A stretch of DNA of 64,000 nt from an uncultured Sphingomonadaceae bacterium (GCA_947503245.1 CANNCV010000001.1:929501-993500); one strand, 5' to 3'. Positions 24,543-34,332 are shown, counted from the stretch's first letter. The notes: a model not told the origin generated them from the sequence alone. Translations and numbers: made by a program.

Positions 24543-27536
24543 ATGACCGAGATTTCAGTTTCTAAGCTTTACATTAATGGGGGCAGGAAAAAGCGGATTG
24601 GGAAATCGCTTTTGATGACATCTGCTGCGACAATTATGTTTGTGCATATGGCTGCGCCTGCATCGGCCCAAATGGTTATCGAAATTGTTGACGATACGCC
24701 GATTGAAAATCCGGGCGGCAACACAGTGAATGTGGCCGAAGGTATTACGCAGACGGTCAATGATGGCGATAATATTGAGCTTGAAGATAACACCAATGAT
24801 GACACGATCATTAATGTCGCTGGTACATTGATCAACAATGACGGCTCTGACGAAGACGTTGTGATCTTTGTCGACAACTCTGAAGATGATATTGTTATTA
24901 ATATCGCCGCAACAGGCGTCTTGGAAGGCGTTAATGGCGTTATATTCTATGAAGGTGATGGCGCAATCATCACCAATGAAGGCACTATTCGCGGGACAGG
25001 CGATGCCACAGAAGGCGTTATCTATTTTGACCGTGATTCTGATGGTACGGTTAATTCGATCACAAATTCGGGTTTGATAACTGGTGTTGGCGGTGCGACG
25101 ATTGGCGTGGATACGCTGCTCGGCGATGATCCTTCTTCCGATACCGTTGGTGATGAAGCAGGCATTGCCCGTTTCACATTGGTCAACAGTGGAACCATTT
25201 CCAACACCGGTACAGAAAACTCTGATAGCGATGCTATCAATTTCAATGGCGATCCGGGCACGACCGGCGGTGAAGCGCGTGGTTGTTTAGAGGCTGATGG
25301 CACGAGAGTCTTGTGTCAGGTTGAAGTCAACATTACCAATAGCGGTGTCATTTCTGCCGCGCGTGATAACAGTTCTAACGCAGCTATCCGCGTTGAGCAG
25401 GATGCTGTTATTAGCGGTACTATTACGAATGAAGCAGGCGGGGAAATTACCGGCGCCAGCAATGCCATTAATATTAATGGTGCCCATGCTCAGCATAATC
25501 TTACGATTAACAATGCCGGCACAATAACCGGTACGTCTGGTGCTGGTGTCGTGATTAGCGGCGCAGGCGTAACACTGAACAATCTTGCTGGCGGGGTGAT
25601 TACTGGTGGTGATGCCGGTGTTCTGGTCGAAGGTTCGACAATCACTATTGATATCGGCCCATCGAATTTGAACGATGTCGAAGTTGCTGCGGTCAATAAT
25701 GTATTCACCAATGCCGGTACGATCAGTGGCACACGCGCTTCAGTTGATTTTACTGATGCCGGTGAAGCCATCACATTTGATCAGCAAGGTGGTTCGTTGA
25801 TCGGTGACTTCCTCGGCACTTCCGGTGATGTGGTGGATACGTTGAATTTCACGACCGGTGTTTCAACGCTCAGTGGCAATGTGTTGCAAAGTGTTGATGT
25901 GAATGTTGCGTCTGGCGCTACGTTGGACGTTGATGGTGCCGTGATGATTGATGGTAATCTGGTTTCAGACGGCACCATTGATTTCTTGCTTGGCACTGAT
26001 TCGCTTGACGTCCTCGGCAACGTCACTCTTAATATGGGGAGCATCATTAGTGTATCGGACCTCAACGGTTTGGTAACCGCAGCTGGGCAGCGTTTTACGT
26101 TGATAACGACTGGCGGAACACTGACCAATAATGCAGGATTGTCATTCACCGCAGTAGACGACAGCTTCTTGCTTGATTTTGTCGTGGTCGATGAAACCCC
26201 AAACAATGTGGTGATTGAGGCGCAATTGGCCACGGCTACACCTCCGCCGCCACCTCCACCACCTCCACCGCCGCCACCACCTCCACCACCGCCGCCGCCT
26301 CCACCACCGCCGCCGCCTCCACCACCGCCGCCGCCTCCACCACCGCCGCCTCCGGCTGGTTCATTGTTCTCATCTACAGATGCGAATGTTGATGCTTTTG
26401 GTGATGCAATTGTGACCGGCTTTGGCGCTGGCGATTTTGATGGTCAGACCTTTGCACTTTTGGGCGCTCTGAACGAAGAGGGCTTCACCAACGCAGCAGA
26501 GAGCTTGCTGCCTGACTTGTCGAACAATGCTCCGGTTCAGGTGTTTGAAGCGGTCAGCAATGTCGGCGATATTATTAATCGCAGAATTGGCAACGCTTCG
26601 CGGCGCGGTGGTTCGGCATTTAATTTTGATGCGGGAACGCAGCTTGCTTCAGCTGCCGATGACGTGGTTCGTCCGGCAAACGCTGCGGACGGCTATTATA
26701 ACGTCCAAACCGGCTTCTGGATTAACGGCACCTATCGTGTGGCAGATCAGGATAATACCAATGATAGCGGCGGCCCATCAAATGGCTATGAATCCGATAT
26801 CTTGTCGGTGGCTTCAGGCTTTGATTTTGCAGTCAGCGACAGCACCCTGCTTGGTGTATCCGTGGCTTACTCCAATATTGATACCGATCTTGATCGTGCA
26901 TCAGGCGGCGAGTCAGAACTGGATGCTTATCACTTTAGCGTCTACGCCGCACATCGTGCAGGTCCGGTTTTCCTGTCTGGTCAGGCAGGTTATACCACTT
27001 CAGATATTGAAGCGATAAGGCTCACCAATTTGGGGCCCGGCACTATCCGCAGCGATTTTGATGTTGATGGTTTCAGCGCACAGCTTAATGCCAGTTATGA
27101 CTTTAAACTGGGTGAAAATGGCTATTTTGCGCCGCTTGTTGGTTTGAACTATAGCCGCTTCAGCACTGATGATTATGTTGAAGATGGTGGCCTTGATCTG
27201 CTGATTGACGTTGAATCGACTGATTTTGTCGAAGCGCGTGGCGGGTTCTTGCTCGGCTATGAGGCAGAGACTGACAATGGTTCGTTTATCAACCTGTTCG
27301 GTAAAGTCGCCTATGTCGTCAACTTAAGCGATAATGCGACCAATGTGACCGCGCGTTTCGGCACACAGACTGTTGTGCTGCAAGGCATTGAAACCAATGA
27401 TGAGCGCGTTGAATTGGGCGCTGGTGTGAATTTCTATGGTGACAATAACCTGACAATTGGTGCGTCTGTTGATGGGGAAGTTTCCTCCGATTATTCGTCA
27501 ATCGGTGGCACATTCCGCGTGAAGTTCGCCTTTTGA
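24543..27536 (+). CDS. Type Va autotransporter with poly-proline linker
   Basis: 997 residues. ATG 24543 has GGAGAGGA upstream. It starts with an extended basic N region (INGGRKKRIGKS) and signal core ending PASA. The passenger (about 40-560) is a beta-helix of repeats such as ITNSGLI, LVNSGTISNTG, ITNSGVIS, INNAGTITGT. It is joined by 38 consecutive prolines (567-604) to a C-terminal autotransporter barrel (about 700-997). The barrel contains GFWINGTYR, LGVSVAYS, ASYDFKLGENG, YSRFSTDDY and the terminal FRVKFAF. The barrel exports the passenger to the cell surface. Adhesion to algal or alginate surfaces is a reasonable idea from its position between two lyase genes; not shown. Confidence 0.93.
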   Translation: MTEISVSKLYINGGRKKRIGKSLLMTSAATIMFVHMAAPASAQMVIEIVDDTPIENPGGNTVNVAEGITQTVNDGDNIELEDNTNDDTIINVAGTLINNDGSDEDVVIFVDNSEDDIVINIAATGVLEGVNGVIFYEGDGAIITNEGTIRGTGDATEGVIYFDRDSDGTVNSITNSGLITGVGGATIGVDTLLGDDPSSDTVGDEAGIARFTLVNSGTISNTGTENSDSDAINFNGDPGTTGGEARGCLEADGTRVLCQVEVNITNSGVISAARDNSSNAAIRVEQDAVISGTITNEAGGEITGASNAININGAHAQHNLTINNAGTITGTSGAGVVISGAGVTLNNLAGGVITGGDAGVLVEGSTITIDIGPSNLNDVEVAAVNNVFTNAGTISGTRASVDFTDAGEAITFDQQGGSLIGDFLGTSGDVVDTLNFTTGVSTLSGNVLQSVDVNVASGATLDVDGAVMIDGNLVSDGTIDFLLGTDSLDVLGNVTLNMGSIISVSDLNGLVTAAGQRFTLITTGGTLTNNAGLSFTAVDDSFLLDFVVVDETPNNVVIEAQLATATPPPPPPPPPPPPPPPPPPPPPPPPPPPPPPPPPPPPPPAGSLFSSTDANVDAFGDAIVTGFGAGDFDGQTFALLGALNEEGFTNAAESLLPDLSNNAPVQVFEAVSNVGDIINRRIGNASRRGGSAFNFDAGTQLASAADDVVRPANAADGYYNVQTGFWINGTYRVADQDNTNDSGGPSNGYESDILSVASGFDFAVSDSTLLGVSVAYSNIDTDLDRASGGESELDAYHFSVYAAHRAGPVFLSGQAGYTTSDIEAIRLTNLGPGTIRSDFDVDGFSAQLNASYDFKLGENGYFAPLVGLNYSRFSTDDYVEDGGLDLLIDVESTDFVEARGGFLLGYEAETDNGSFINLFGKVAYVVNLSDNATNVTARFGTQTVVLQGIETNDERVELGAGVNFYGDNNLTIGASVDGEVSSDYSSIGGTFRVKFAF
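26280..26348 (+). repeat. In-frame 18-bp tandem repeat in the poly-proline linker
   Basis: Codons cct-cca-cca-ccg-ccg-ccg are repeated exactly three times (26280-26333) with a fourth partial copy to 26348; the whole proline run is 26241-26354. An 18-bp unit keeps the frame, so slippage would only alter linker length. Confidence 0.9.
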
Positions 27537-27544
27537 TTTTAGGG

Positions 27545-27569
27545 TGGGCGGGCATTTTATGTCCGCCCA
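27545..27569 (+). terminator. Terminator of the autotransporter gene
   Basis: Stem TGGGCGGGCAT (27545-27555) with ATGTCCGCCCA (27559-27569), loop TTT, 8 bases after the stop codon. No downstream T-run is seen. It separates the autotransporter from the second lyase, whose upstream region carries another TATACCAAAT. Confidence 0.6.
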
Positions 27570-27663
27570 TCTATACCAAATACTGTAAGGCAATGCGTAC
27601 TGCTTAGCTAAGCGGACCGGCATTTCTGTATCAGAATTTGCAACGCAATTTGGGGGTGCGCTG

Positions 27664-29181
27664 ATGTCAGGTATGAAATCTCGATATATTCTATGCGCAT
27701 CATTAAGCTGCGTCCTTGCCACACTTTCCGGCTGTGGCGGCGGTGACTCCAGTTCAACGCCTACCATTAGCGTAACACCGCCAACAACGGCGACTACGCC
27801 GCCTCCACCACCACCTCCTCCACCGCCACCCGCTCCCACTCCCGCTCCTACATGCACTGGGTTGGAAGTATTGGACATAACCAGCGCGACAGCCAATCAG
27901 GCTGGAAACGTCGGTTTCGGAATTGAAAATGCGATCGATGACGATTTGTCTGCGGCGTCTCGTTGGGAAACGGACAGCCTTCCCGCAGCATTGACGCTCG
28001 ACCTTGGCGAGCAGGTGTCGGTGCGCGATATTGGCATTGCCTGGCATTTGGGGGACCAGCGCGTAATTGATTTCTCAATCGAAGTATCATCAGATGGCTC
28101 TGACTTTGATATGCTTGAAGCCAATCTCAGCTCATCTGGCGAGACACTCAGTTTTGAACGTTATGACGTTATTGACACGCCTGCGCAATTTGTACGAATT
28201 ACAGCAACCGGCACTTCCGATAATAATCCCTTCGGAGTGGTTGAGGCAGAAATATTCGGTTGCTCGCTCGATTCTTCTTCAACGCCAGTAACGGCGATTG
28301 ATTTTGATACCAGTATTTTTGGGCTCGACCCAAACGTTACACCGGGTCAGAATTTTGAATTGATTGACTGGGCGTTAGATACACCTGAAACCGACCCTAA
28401 TGACGGCTTTGCGCAGCGCACACAAGAAGGGGAATTAGCCAATTTCTCTGACGCGTTTTTCTTCACGGCAGCCGATGGTGGCATGGTTTTCCGCTCAACA
28501 ATTGCCGGTGCTACAACATCTGCAAATTCACGCTTTACGCGCACTGAACTGCGCGAAATGCTGCGGCGCGGAGATCGCAGCATCAGCACAAGGGGTGTCA
28601 ACCGCAACAATTGGTTGCTGGGCTATCAACCTGATCCGGGTGTCGCCACTGGTGGGCGCGGCGGCGTATTAACCGGAACGCTGGCCGTGAATAATGTTAC
28701 CAGCACGGGCAGTGATTTTCATATTGGCCGCATGATTATCGGGCAAATTCACGCTGAAAATGACGAGCCTATTCGGCTTTATTATCGCAAATACCCCGAA
28801 AATGATCGCGGATTTATCTATTTCGCGCATGAGATACGCGGCGGAGACGATATATTCTTTGTCGTGGTCGGTCCTGAAAATGTTGATCGTGACAGCCAAC
28901 CAGATGACCGCACGGACCCGGCCAATGGCATCGCACTCAATGAAATATTTTCTTATGAAATTATCCAAGCGGGCTCTCGCATCGATGTCATCATCAGGCG
29001 CGGCGACAGTGATGGAGAGATTATTGGTCATAATTTCGTTGATATGGCTGTAGAAGGCAGTGGTTATGACCGTGTCGATGAGTGGAATTACTTCAAGGCT
29101 GGAACCTATACGCAGAACAACACAGGTGATCCCTCTGACTTTGACATGACGACATTCTACAGGCTCGATAACCAGCATTGA
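27664..29181 (+). CDS. Lipoprotein PL7 alginate lyase with discoidin-like domain
   Basis: 505 residues. Signal ends in lipobox LSGC24, then a Gly/Ser/Thr/Pro linker with 11 prolines. Residues ~65-200 are an F5/8 type C (discoidin, CBM32-like) domain: a Trp-bearing strand RWETDSLPAALTLDLG, VRDIGIAWHLGD, and a Cys pair (C64 and C200). The catalytic PL7 domain (~225-500) has RTELR (293-297), QIH (361-363) and YFKAGTY (476-482). Expected to sit on the outer-membrane surface and bind a polysaccharide while cleaving alginate. Paired with the secreted lyase at 23207-24277, it would work at the cell envelope. Confidence 0.95.
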   Translation: MSGMKSRYILCASLSCVLATLSGCGGGDSSSTPTISVTPPTTATTPPPPPPPPPPPAPTPAPTCTGLEVLDITSATANQAGNVGFGIENAIDDDLSAASRWETDSLPAALTLDLGEQVSVRDIGIAWHLGDQRVIDFSIEVSSDGSDFDMLEANLSSSGETLSFERYDVIDTPAQFVRITATGTSDNNPFGVVEAEIFGCSLDSSSTPVTAIDFDTSIFGLDPNVTPGQNFELIDWALDTPETDPNDGFAQRTQEGELANFSDAFFFTAADGGMVFRSTIAGATTSANSRFTRTELREMLRRGDRSISTRGVNRNNWLLGYQPDPGVATGGRGGVLTGTLAVNNVTSTGSDFHIGRMIIGQIHAENDEPIRLYYRKYPENDRGFIYFAHEIRGGDDIFFVVVGPENVDRDSQPDDRTDPANGIALNEIFSYEIIQAGSRIDVIIRRGDSDGEIIGHNFVDMAVEGSGYDRVDEWNYFKAGTYTQNNTGDPSDFDMTTFYRLDNQH

Positions 29182-29444
29182 TGCAAAGTGCTATTGTGTC
29201 TTGCTTCCTAACGCTTGGATGATGTCTTCATATCAATAGAAACCAGTTTACATCTTCGGTAAATCATGCTGATAGTTTCCTCTTAAAATGGGGTCCTTTA
29301 TGGTATTATTTGAGCAAATGCGCATGCATAAAGTGGCGGTGTATCAGCACATGCCATCTGTGCGTTTATGCCCAAATATAACTGTTCTTTGCAGCATTAC
29401 CTCGCAACGTAACGCCAACATATAATCACGGAACAGCCAATCAT

Positions 29445-32400
29445 ATGAGCAATCCGCTAATGCGCAAAACTGGTTTGGATACAAGGTTGCTTATCAGTGC
29501 TGTTGCGTTGATTGCACTGGCATTATTTTTCTGGACCCAATCACGTTATCCGGCATTGAATGAAAAAGCCTTGATGGGCGGTGACACTCCTTTGTCCGGG
29601 CTGTCTTTTGATATCATTTTCGACATTTTTCCTAACAGTCCGCTCTGGTGGGAATTTGTTGCCAATATTGCCAATTGGATTTTCACCAATTTGAAGGGCA
29701 TGACCTTTGGTGTGCTCTTTGGTGCCGCCATGTTGACCCTGCTTTCCGTGATCAAGAAAAAATCGTTCGAAAGCGGTTTCGCCAATGCGGCCTTGGGCGC
29801 GGTTATCGGTGCGCCATTGGGTGTATGTGTAAACTGTGCCGCGCCCATTGCGCTTGGTCTTCATATGGGGCGGATGCGGCTAGAGACGACCTTATCTGCG
29901 TTGATTGCATCGCCAACACTTAATGTCATCGTTGTGACTATGAGCTTCTCGCTTTTGCCTTTTCATGTCGCTGGAACAAAGCTTTTATTATCGCTCATCA
30001 TGGTTTTGCTGGTCATTCCGCTTTTGTGCAAATTTTGGCTGAAAGAGGAAACGGCCGCCAGCGCCAATAATATGTCTGCCTTAAGCAAGGTTTCCGAACC
30101 GAAGGGCCTTACTGGCTGGATTGCCAAAGCGCTCGCTCCGCAAGAATATGAGCAGCATGACGGCAATTTTTTCAGCGCTGTGAGATGGTATTTACAAGTT
30201 TTTGGTCGCAACCTCTTTTATATCGCTATCATCACCGTCCCAATGATGTTTGTTGCCGCCATGCTGGGTGCGATAGTGGCCACATGGTTTGACACCAGCG
30301 CGTTGAAATATCTGCTCCCCACTATTGGCCCCGTAAAAATCATCATTGCCATGATCGCACTGGCGGCAGTAGCAACTTTTGCTCCTGCACCAATTGCATT
30401 GGATATCATCCTAACGGCCATCTTGCTCGGTATCGGGCTGAATACAGGTTATGCGACCGTCATCCTTATCTCTCTGGGCACATTTAGCATTTATGCTTTC
30501 ATTATTTTGTGGCGCTCCATATCGCTGAAGACCGCTTTATCCATCTGGGTTTTGACCATGGCTATGGCTGTCACTGGGGGTGTCATCGCCAAAATGACCC
30601 AGAAATATGAGCAGGCATATTATAAGGATCGCGCAGAGAACCATCTTATAAATGCCAATATAGTGGAGATGCCAAAAATTGCAGCTTTGCCAAGCGCGCC
30701 AGATTTTGGCCAGCTGAGTGATAAAATCGCAGCGCAAAGCTATGGTTCGAAGAGTCTCGCTGCTGACATTGCCAGCGATAAAGGTAGCAATATCGCTTTA
30801 ACACAATCGGTGAAGGTTGGGACGGACAACAGCCTTATTAAGGCCGATCCTTCGGCGGTATTTACGCGTATATCTGGTCAGAAAATCGGCTTGGAAGAGC
30901 TAGGCATGCTTCACCCCCATATGCAATTTGGCGCGGGAATAGTAAATGGCGGTCTTGCATCAGGCGATGTGCATGGCGATGGCTGGGTTGATATCGTCAC
31001 GCGCCGTCCGACAGGAGCGACAGGCCTGTCTTTATACACCAATATTGGCGGCCGTTTTCAGCGGCAGGACATGCCCCTTGGCCCGATCATGCAATCGCGC
31101 GTTTTGGTGCCAGCACTTGTTGATCTGGACAATGATCAGCAGCTTGATTTGGTGGCGTCGACCATTGGTGATGGCATCTATATTTTTTATAATCAGGGCG
31201 GATATTTTAACGAGGAGAATAGCACGCATATTGAGACCCATAGGTTTGATCTGGCGGCTTCGCTGGCTTTTGCAGATATGGATTCGAACGGCTTTCTCGA
31301 CATAATATTGGGGCGCTGGGCTGATGGCGCTGGCACTGAAGGATGGGGCAGCTCAACATCAAAAATGGCGACCAACCAGATATTATGGAATAATGGTGAT
31401 CGCGCTCTGGAAAAGAGAGACATAATCGGCAGCGCTGGTCAGACGCTCACCTTGCTGGTCAGTGACTTTAACGATGATGGCCGAGCTGACTTACTCAAAG
31501 GTGATGATGTTGCAGGTACGGACCAGATTCTGTTTTTCGAAAGTGACCGTAAGATAGCGACAATCACAGCTGACTCCCAGCCATTTGATTATTTCATGCG
31601 GACCAGCATGAGCTATGATGTGGGTGACTGGAATAATGATTTGCGGCGAGACTATTATGGCGGGCAAATAGCCAATGGCAGGCAGACCGATCGCGAAGCA
31701 ACCAGAGGTGACGGCCGCATATTGGAGATATGCCAGCAATTTGCGCAGGATAATGGATGGGATGTACAGCGAACGCGCACTTGTGCTATTGAACAGAAGT
31801 CCATTGACCTTATTCGTGCAAGCAAATCTTCGGCTGGTTTGGCTTCATGCAGTGCAACACAGTTTGAGCAGCACACCACAATATGCTTTGCCTTGGAATA
31901 TCACAAGCAGCTGCTCAAAGCAGTCAAAAAACGCAAGACCCTCACAGCTGAAAAAGCAAAACAGCAATGCGAACGTCATCTCGCGGTGACGCCTGAAATG
32001 CTGTATTTTTGCGATGCTTATGCGATGGAGACATTTCCTAAACTGAACCATCATGAGCTTAAGAAAGAGCACAAGCCGTCCCTGTCGAGCAAGAACATAT
32101 TGATGACAGGCACGGTAACGGGCGGATTTTCCGATGTCGCCGGAGAAACGGGTGTGTCCACTCCAGGGTGGAGTTGGAATAGCCGCTTTACCGACCTGGA
32201 TCAGGATGGTTGGCAGGATTTGCTGGTTATGACGGGTATATGGATTACATCTAGCCAATCAACAACCAATGTCTTCTATCGCAATAATAAGGATGGTTTC
32301 ACCGACAGAACCGGGGATTTCGGTTTTACTGATCTTGTGCCTTCCTATAGCCATGTCAGCTTTGATTATGACCGTGATGGCGACATTGATGTTGTCCGCG

Positions 32401-32738
32401 ATGCAGCTGCATCGCGCATGATTGTCCATCGTAATGACCGGCCGGCAGGTAAAGCCCTATGGGTGTATTTGCGTGATACGAAGGGCAATAGCATGGCCGT
32501 GGGAGCGACAGTGACCATCTGCATGAACGGCGTTACATCACTTCAGCCTGGTAAATGCCAGATGCGTGATATTAAGGCGAGTGGCGGTTTTCAGTCATTT
32601 GATCCCATCGCTGCGCATTTCGGTCTAGGGCAAAAGACCGTTTCCTTCATTCATGTGCGCTGGCCAGATGGTGAAATCAGCAAAATCACGCCGCAAGATG
32701 CATTGGATGGCGGTGAAATAACCATAGCGCGTCAGTGA
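29445..32738 (+). CDS. Permease fused to a seven-blade FG-GAP propeller and ASPIC/UnbV domain
   Basis: 1097 residues with an unusual order. Residues ~13-195 and ~245-380 form two membrane-helix repeats of the YraQ/ArsP-type (DUF318) permease kind. The first repeat carries C128-V-N-C131-A-A-P-I-A, the second the equivalent FAPAPIALD at 312. After a linker (380-490) come seven D-x-D/N-x-D type blades (HGDGWVD, DNDQQLD, DSNGFLD, NDDGRAD, NNDLRRD, DQDGWQD, DRDGDID). An ~130-residue helical insert with six Cys (from ~763) lies between blades five and six. The C terminus is an ASPIC/UnbV domain (1000-1090). A membrane transporter with a large propeller, perhaps extracytoplasmic; cargo unknown. Confidence 0.85.
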   Translation: MSNPLMRKTGLDTRLLISAVALIALALFFWTQSRYPALNEKALMGGDTPLSGLSFDIIFDIFPNSPLWWEFVANIANWIFTNLKGMTFGVLFGAAMLTLLSVIKKKSFESGFANAALGAVIGAPLGVCVNCAAPIALGLHMGRMRLETTLSALIASPTLNVIVVTMSFSLLPFHVAGTKLLLSLIMVLLVIPLLCKFWLKEETAASANNMSALSKVSEPKGLTGWIAKALAPQEYEQHDGNFFSAVRWYLQVFGRNLFYIAIITVPMMFVAAMLGAIVATWFDTSALKYLLPTIGPVKIIIAMIALAAVATFAPAPIALDIILTAILLGIGLNTGYATVILISLGTFSIYAFIILWRSISLKTALSIWVLTMAMAVTGGVIAKMTQKYEQAYYKDRAENHLINANIVEMPKIAALPSAPDFGQLSDKIAAQSYGSKSLAADIASDKGSNIALTQSVKVGTDNSLIKADPSAVFTRISGQKIGLEELGMLHPHMQFGAGIVNGGLASGDVHGDGWVDIVTRRPTGATGLSLYTNIGGRFQRQDMPLGPIMQSRVLVPALVDLDNDQQLDLVASTIGDGIYIFYNQGGYFNEENSTHIETHRFDLAASLAFADMDSNGFLDIILGRWADGAGTEGWGSSTSKMATNQILWNNGDRALEKRDIIGSAGQTLTLLVSDFNDDGRADLLKGDDVAGTDQILFFESDRKIATITADSQPFDYFMRTSMSYDVGDWNNDLRRDYYGGQIANGRQTDREATRGDGRILEICQQFAQDNGWDVQRTRTCAIEQKSIDLIRASKSSAGLASCSATQFEQHTTICFALEYHKQLLKAVKKRKTLTAEKAKQQCERHLAVTPEMLYFCDAYAMETFPKLNHHELKKEHKPSLSSKNILMTGTVTGGFSDVAGETGVSTPGWSWNSRFTDLDQDGWQDLLVMTGIWITSSQSTTNVFYRNNKDGFTDRTGDFGFTDLVPSYSHVSFDYDRDGDIDVVRDAAASRMIVHRNDRPAGKALWVYLRDTKGNSMAVGATVTICMNGVTSLQPGKCQMRDIKASGGFQSFDPIAAHFGLGQKTVSFIHVRWPDGEISKITPQDALDGGEITIARQ

Positions 32739-32891
32739 AGCTGCTTGCAATTTTTGTATAGGAGCGCTAAGCCCCTCGCAATTCCCAAACATCGGGCATA
32801 TATTCAAGTCTACGCCAGCTCTTACCGGACAGGCGAAGACGAAGAAACCTGTCCCGCTTATGGGCTAAGTAATGGATGAACGGCAAACGAT

Positions 32892-33089
32892 ATGGCAAAA
32901 ATTAACCCCGGTGAATTTGTTCGTCAGGTGCGGATCGAATCCTCGAAAGTGGTCTGGCCTACGCGTCAGGAAACAATAACCACGGCGATCATGGTGTTTA
33001 TCATGATGACATTGCTTGCTCTGTTTTTTCTGGGTGTCGACACACTGTTCAACTGGATTGTGGAATCCTTGTTGAGCATGACCATCTAA
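32892..33089 (+). CDS. secE: Preprotein translocase subunit SecE
   Basis: 65-residue single-span subunit of the SecYEG translocon: N-terminal FVRQVRIESSKVVWPTRQETITT, then the membrane helix IMVFIMMTLLALFFLGVDTLF. It lacks the extra N-terminal helices of the E. coli form, as expected for alphaproteobacteria. Starts the transcription/ribosome cluster secE-nusG-rplK-rplA. A 153-base gap separates it from the permease-propeller gene. No sharp promoter match is seen in the gap. Confidence 0.95.
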   Translation: MAKINPGEFVRQVRIESSKVVWPTRQETITTAIMVFIMMTLLALFFLGVDTLFNWIVESLLSMTI

Positions 33090-33156
33090 TCAGTTTCTGA
33101 TTGCGTGGCCTTTGCGCTATATTTTGAATTACAGGTTTTGAGAGAAGATTTTGGTT

Positions 33157-33693
33157 ATGGGACGTTGGTACATAATTCACGCTTATTCTGGCTTTGAAGC
33201 CAAGGTTAAAGAATCGATTATGGCAGAGGCAGAGCGTCTTGAGCTGACTCAGCTGGTGGAAGCTGTTGAAGTGCCGACCGAGACCATTACCGAAGTGAAG
33301 CGCGGCAAAAAGGTTCAGAATGAGCGTAAGCTTATGCCTGGCTATGTTCTGGCCAAATTGACCATGACCGATGACGTATATCACTTGGTGAAAAATACCG
33401 CCAAAGTTACTGGCTTTTTGGGTGCAAGTGGCAAACCACAGCCGATTAGCGATGTTCAGGCGAACCGCATGCTCGACACTGTTGAAGATGCGGGTAGTGA
33501 AGCGCGCGTTAAAATTGATGTCGAATATGAAATCGGCGACTCAGTTAAAGTCCTCGAAGGACCATTTGCCAGCTTTAACGGCATTGTTGAGGAACTGGAC
33601 TTTGACAAAGGTAAGGTCAAAGTGTCGGTCTCTATCTTTGGTCGAGCTACACCGGTTGAACTCGATTTTGAACAGGTCGAATTGTTCAAATAG
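33157..33693 (+). CDS. nusG: Transcription elongation/antitermination factor NusG
   Basis: N-terminal NGN domain (MGRWYIIHAYSGFEAKVKESI, MPGYVLAKLTMTDDVYHLVKNT, VTGFLGASGKP) and a C-terminal KOW domain (VLEGPFASFNGIVEELDFDKGKVKVSVSIFGR). It couples RNA polymerase to Rho and the ribosome. The ATG at 33157 is chosen because NusG normally begins with a short basic MxRWYIIHAYSG; a TTG two codons earlier is possible. 178 residues is normal. 67 bases after secE. Confidence 0.97.
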   Translation: MGRWYIIHAYSGFEAKVKESIMAEAERLELTQLVEAVEVPTETITEVKRGKKVQNERKLMPGYVLAKLTMTDDVYHLVKNTAKVTGFLGASGKPQPISDVQANRMLDTVEDAGSEARVKIDVEYEIGDSVKVLEGPFASFNGIVEELDFDKGKVKVSVSIFGRATPVELDFEQVELFK

Positions 33694-33899
33694 GTAAAGC
33701 GGGTTATTCCGTTGCCCCTTTTAATGGGTGGCGATAACAGGTTCGCCTTGCATTCTTACAATAATCCGCTAAGGCGCTCTTTCGCTGCTTTCGGGCAGCA
33801 TTTTCCGCGCGGGAGATAGGGGCAACCTTATCATTTGTACCGCTTAATTTGATGGGCCTTGCGCAAGCATTGGTCCGAACAGAACGACAGGAGCATGTT

Positions 33900-34328
33900 A
33901 TGGCCAAGAAGATTACCGGCTATATCAATCTGCAAGTGCCCGCCGGCACTGCAAACCCGTCACCGCCAATTGGCCCTGCATTGGGTCAGCGCGGTGTGAA
34001 TATCATGGAATTTTGTAAAGCGTTTAACGCCGCGACTGGTGACCTTGAAAAAGGCGCGCCGATCCCGACAAAAATCACCGTTTATGCTGATCGTAGCTTC
34101 AGCTTCACTACTAAACAGCCACCAGCAAGCTATCTGATCAAAAAGGTTGCTAAGCTGAAAAAAGGGTCTTCTGCGCCTGGTAAAGACAGCGCCGGCACAA
34201 TCTCTCGCAAGCAACTTGAAGAGATTGCCGAAATGAAAATGAAAGACCTTAACGCGAACGATATGGACGCTGCGGTTAAAATTATTTCAGGCTCGGCACG
34301 CGCCATGGGCCTCCAGGTGGAGGGTTGA
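33900..34328 (+). CDS. rplK: Ribosomal protein L11
   Basis: 143-residue L11 of the 50S GTPase-associated centre. Starts [32 protein letters not shown], with the flexible N-terminal domain (Pro pair at the thiostrepton site) and the RNA-binding C-terminal domain ([31 protein letters not shown]). ATG 33900 follows AGGAG at 33889. A longer frame to 33849 lacks homology. Four bases before rplA, so translationally close. Confidence 0.97.
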   Translation: MAKKITGYINLQVPAGTANPSPPIGPALGQRGVNIMEFCKAFNAATGDLEKGAPIPTKITVYADRSFSFTTKQPPASYLIKKVAKLKKGSSAPGKDSAGTISRKQLEEIAEMKMKDLNANDMDAAVKIISGSARAMGLQVEG

Positions 34329-34332
34329 ACCA

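Noticed and set aside
26241-26354. Regular repeats that could look like a CRISPR array
   Set aside because: The repeat lies inside a coding frame as proline codons with no spacers.
32755-32785. GTATAGG near secE resembling the start of tRNA-Trp (18571), as a possible attachment repeat
   Set aside because: Only seven bases agree and the tRNA 3' end, the usual attachment part, is not repeated before secE.
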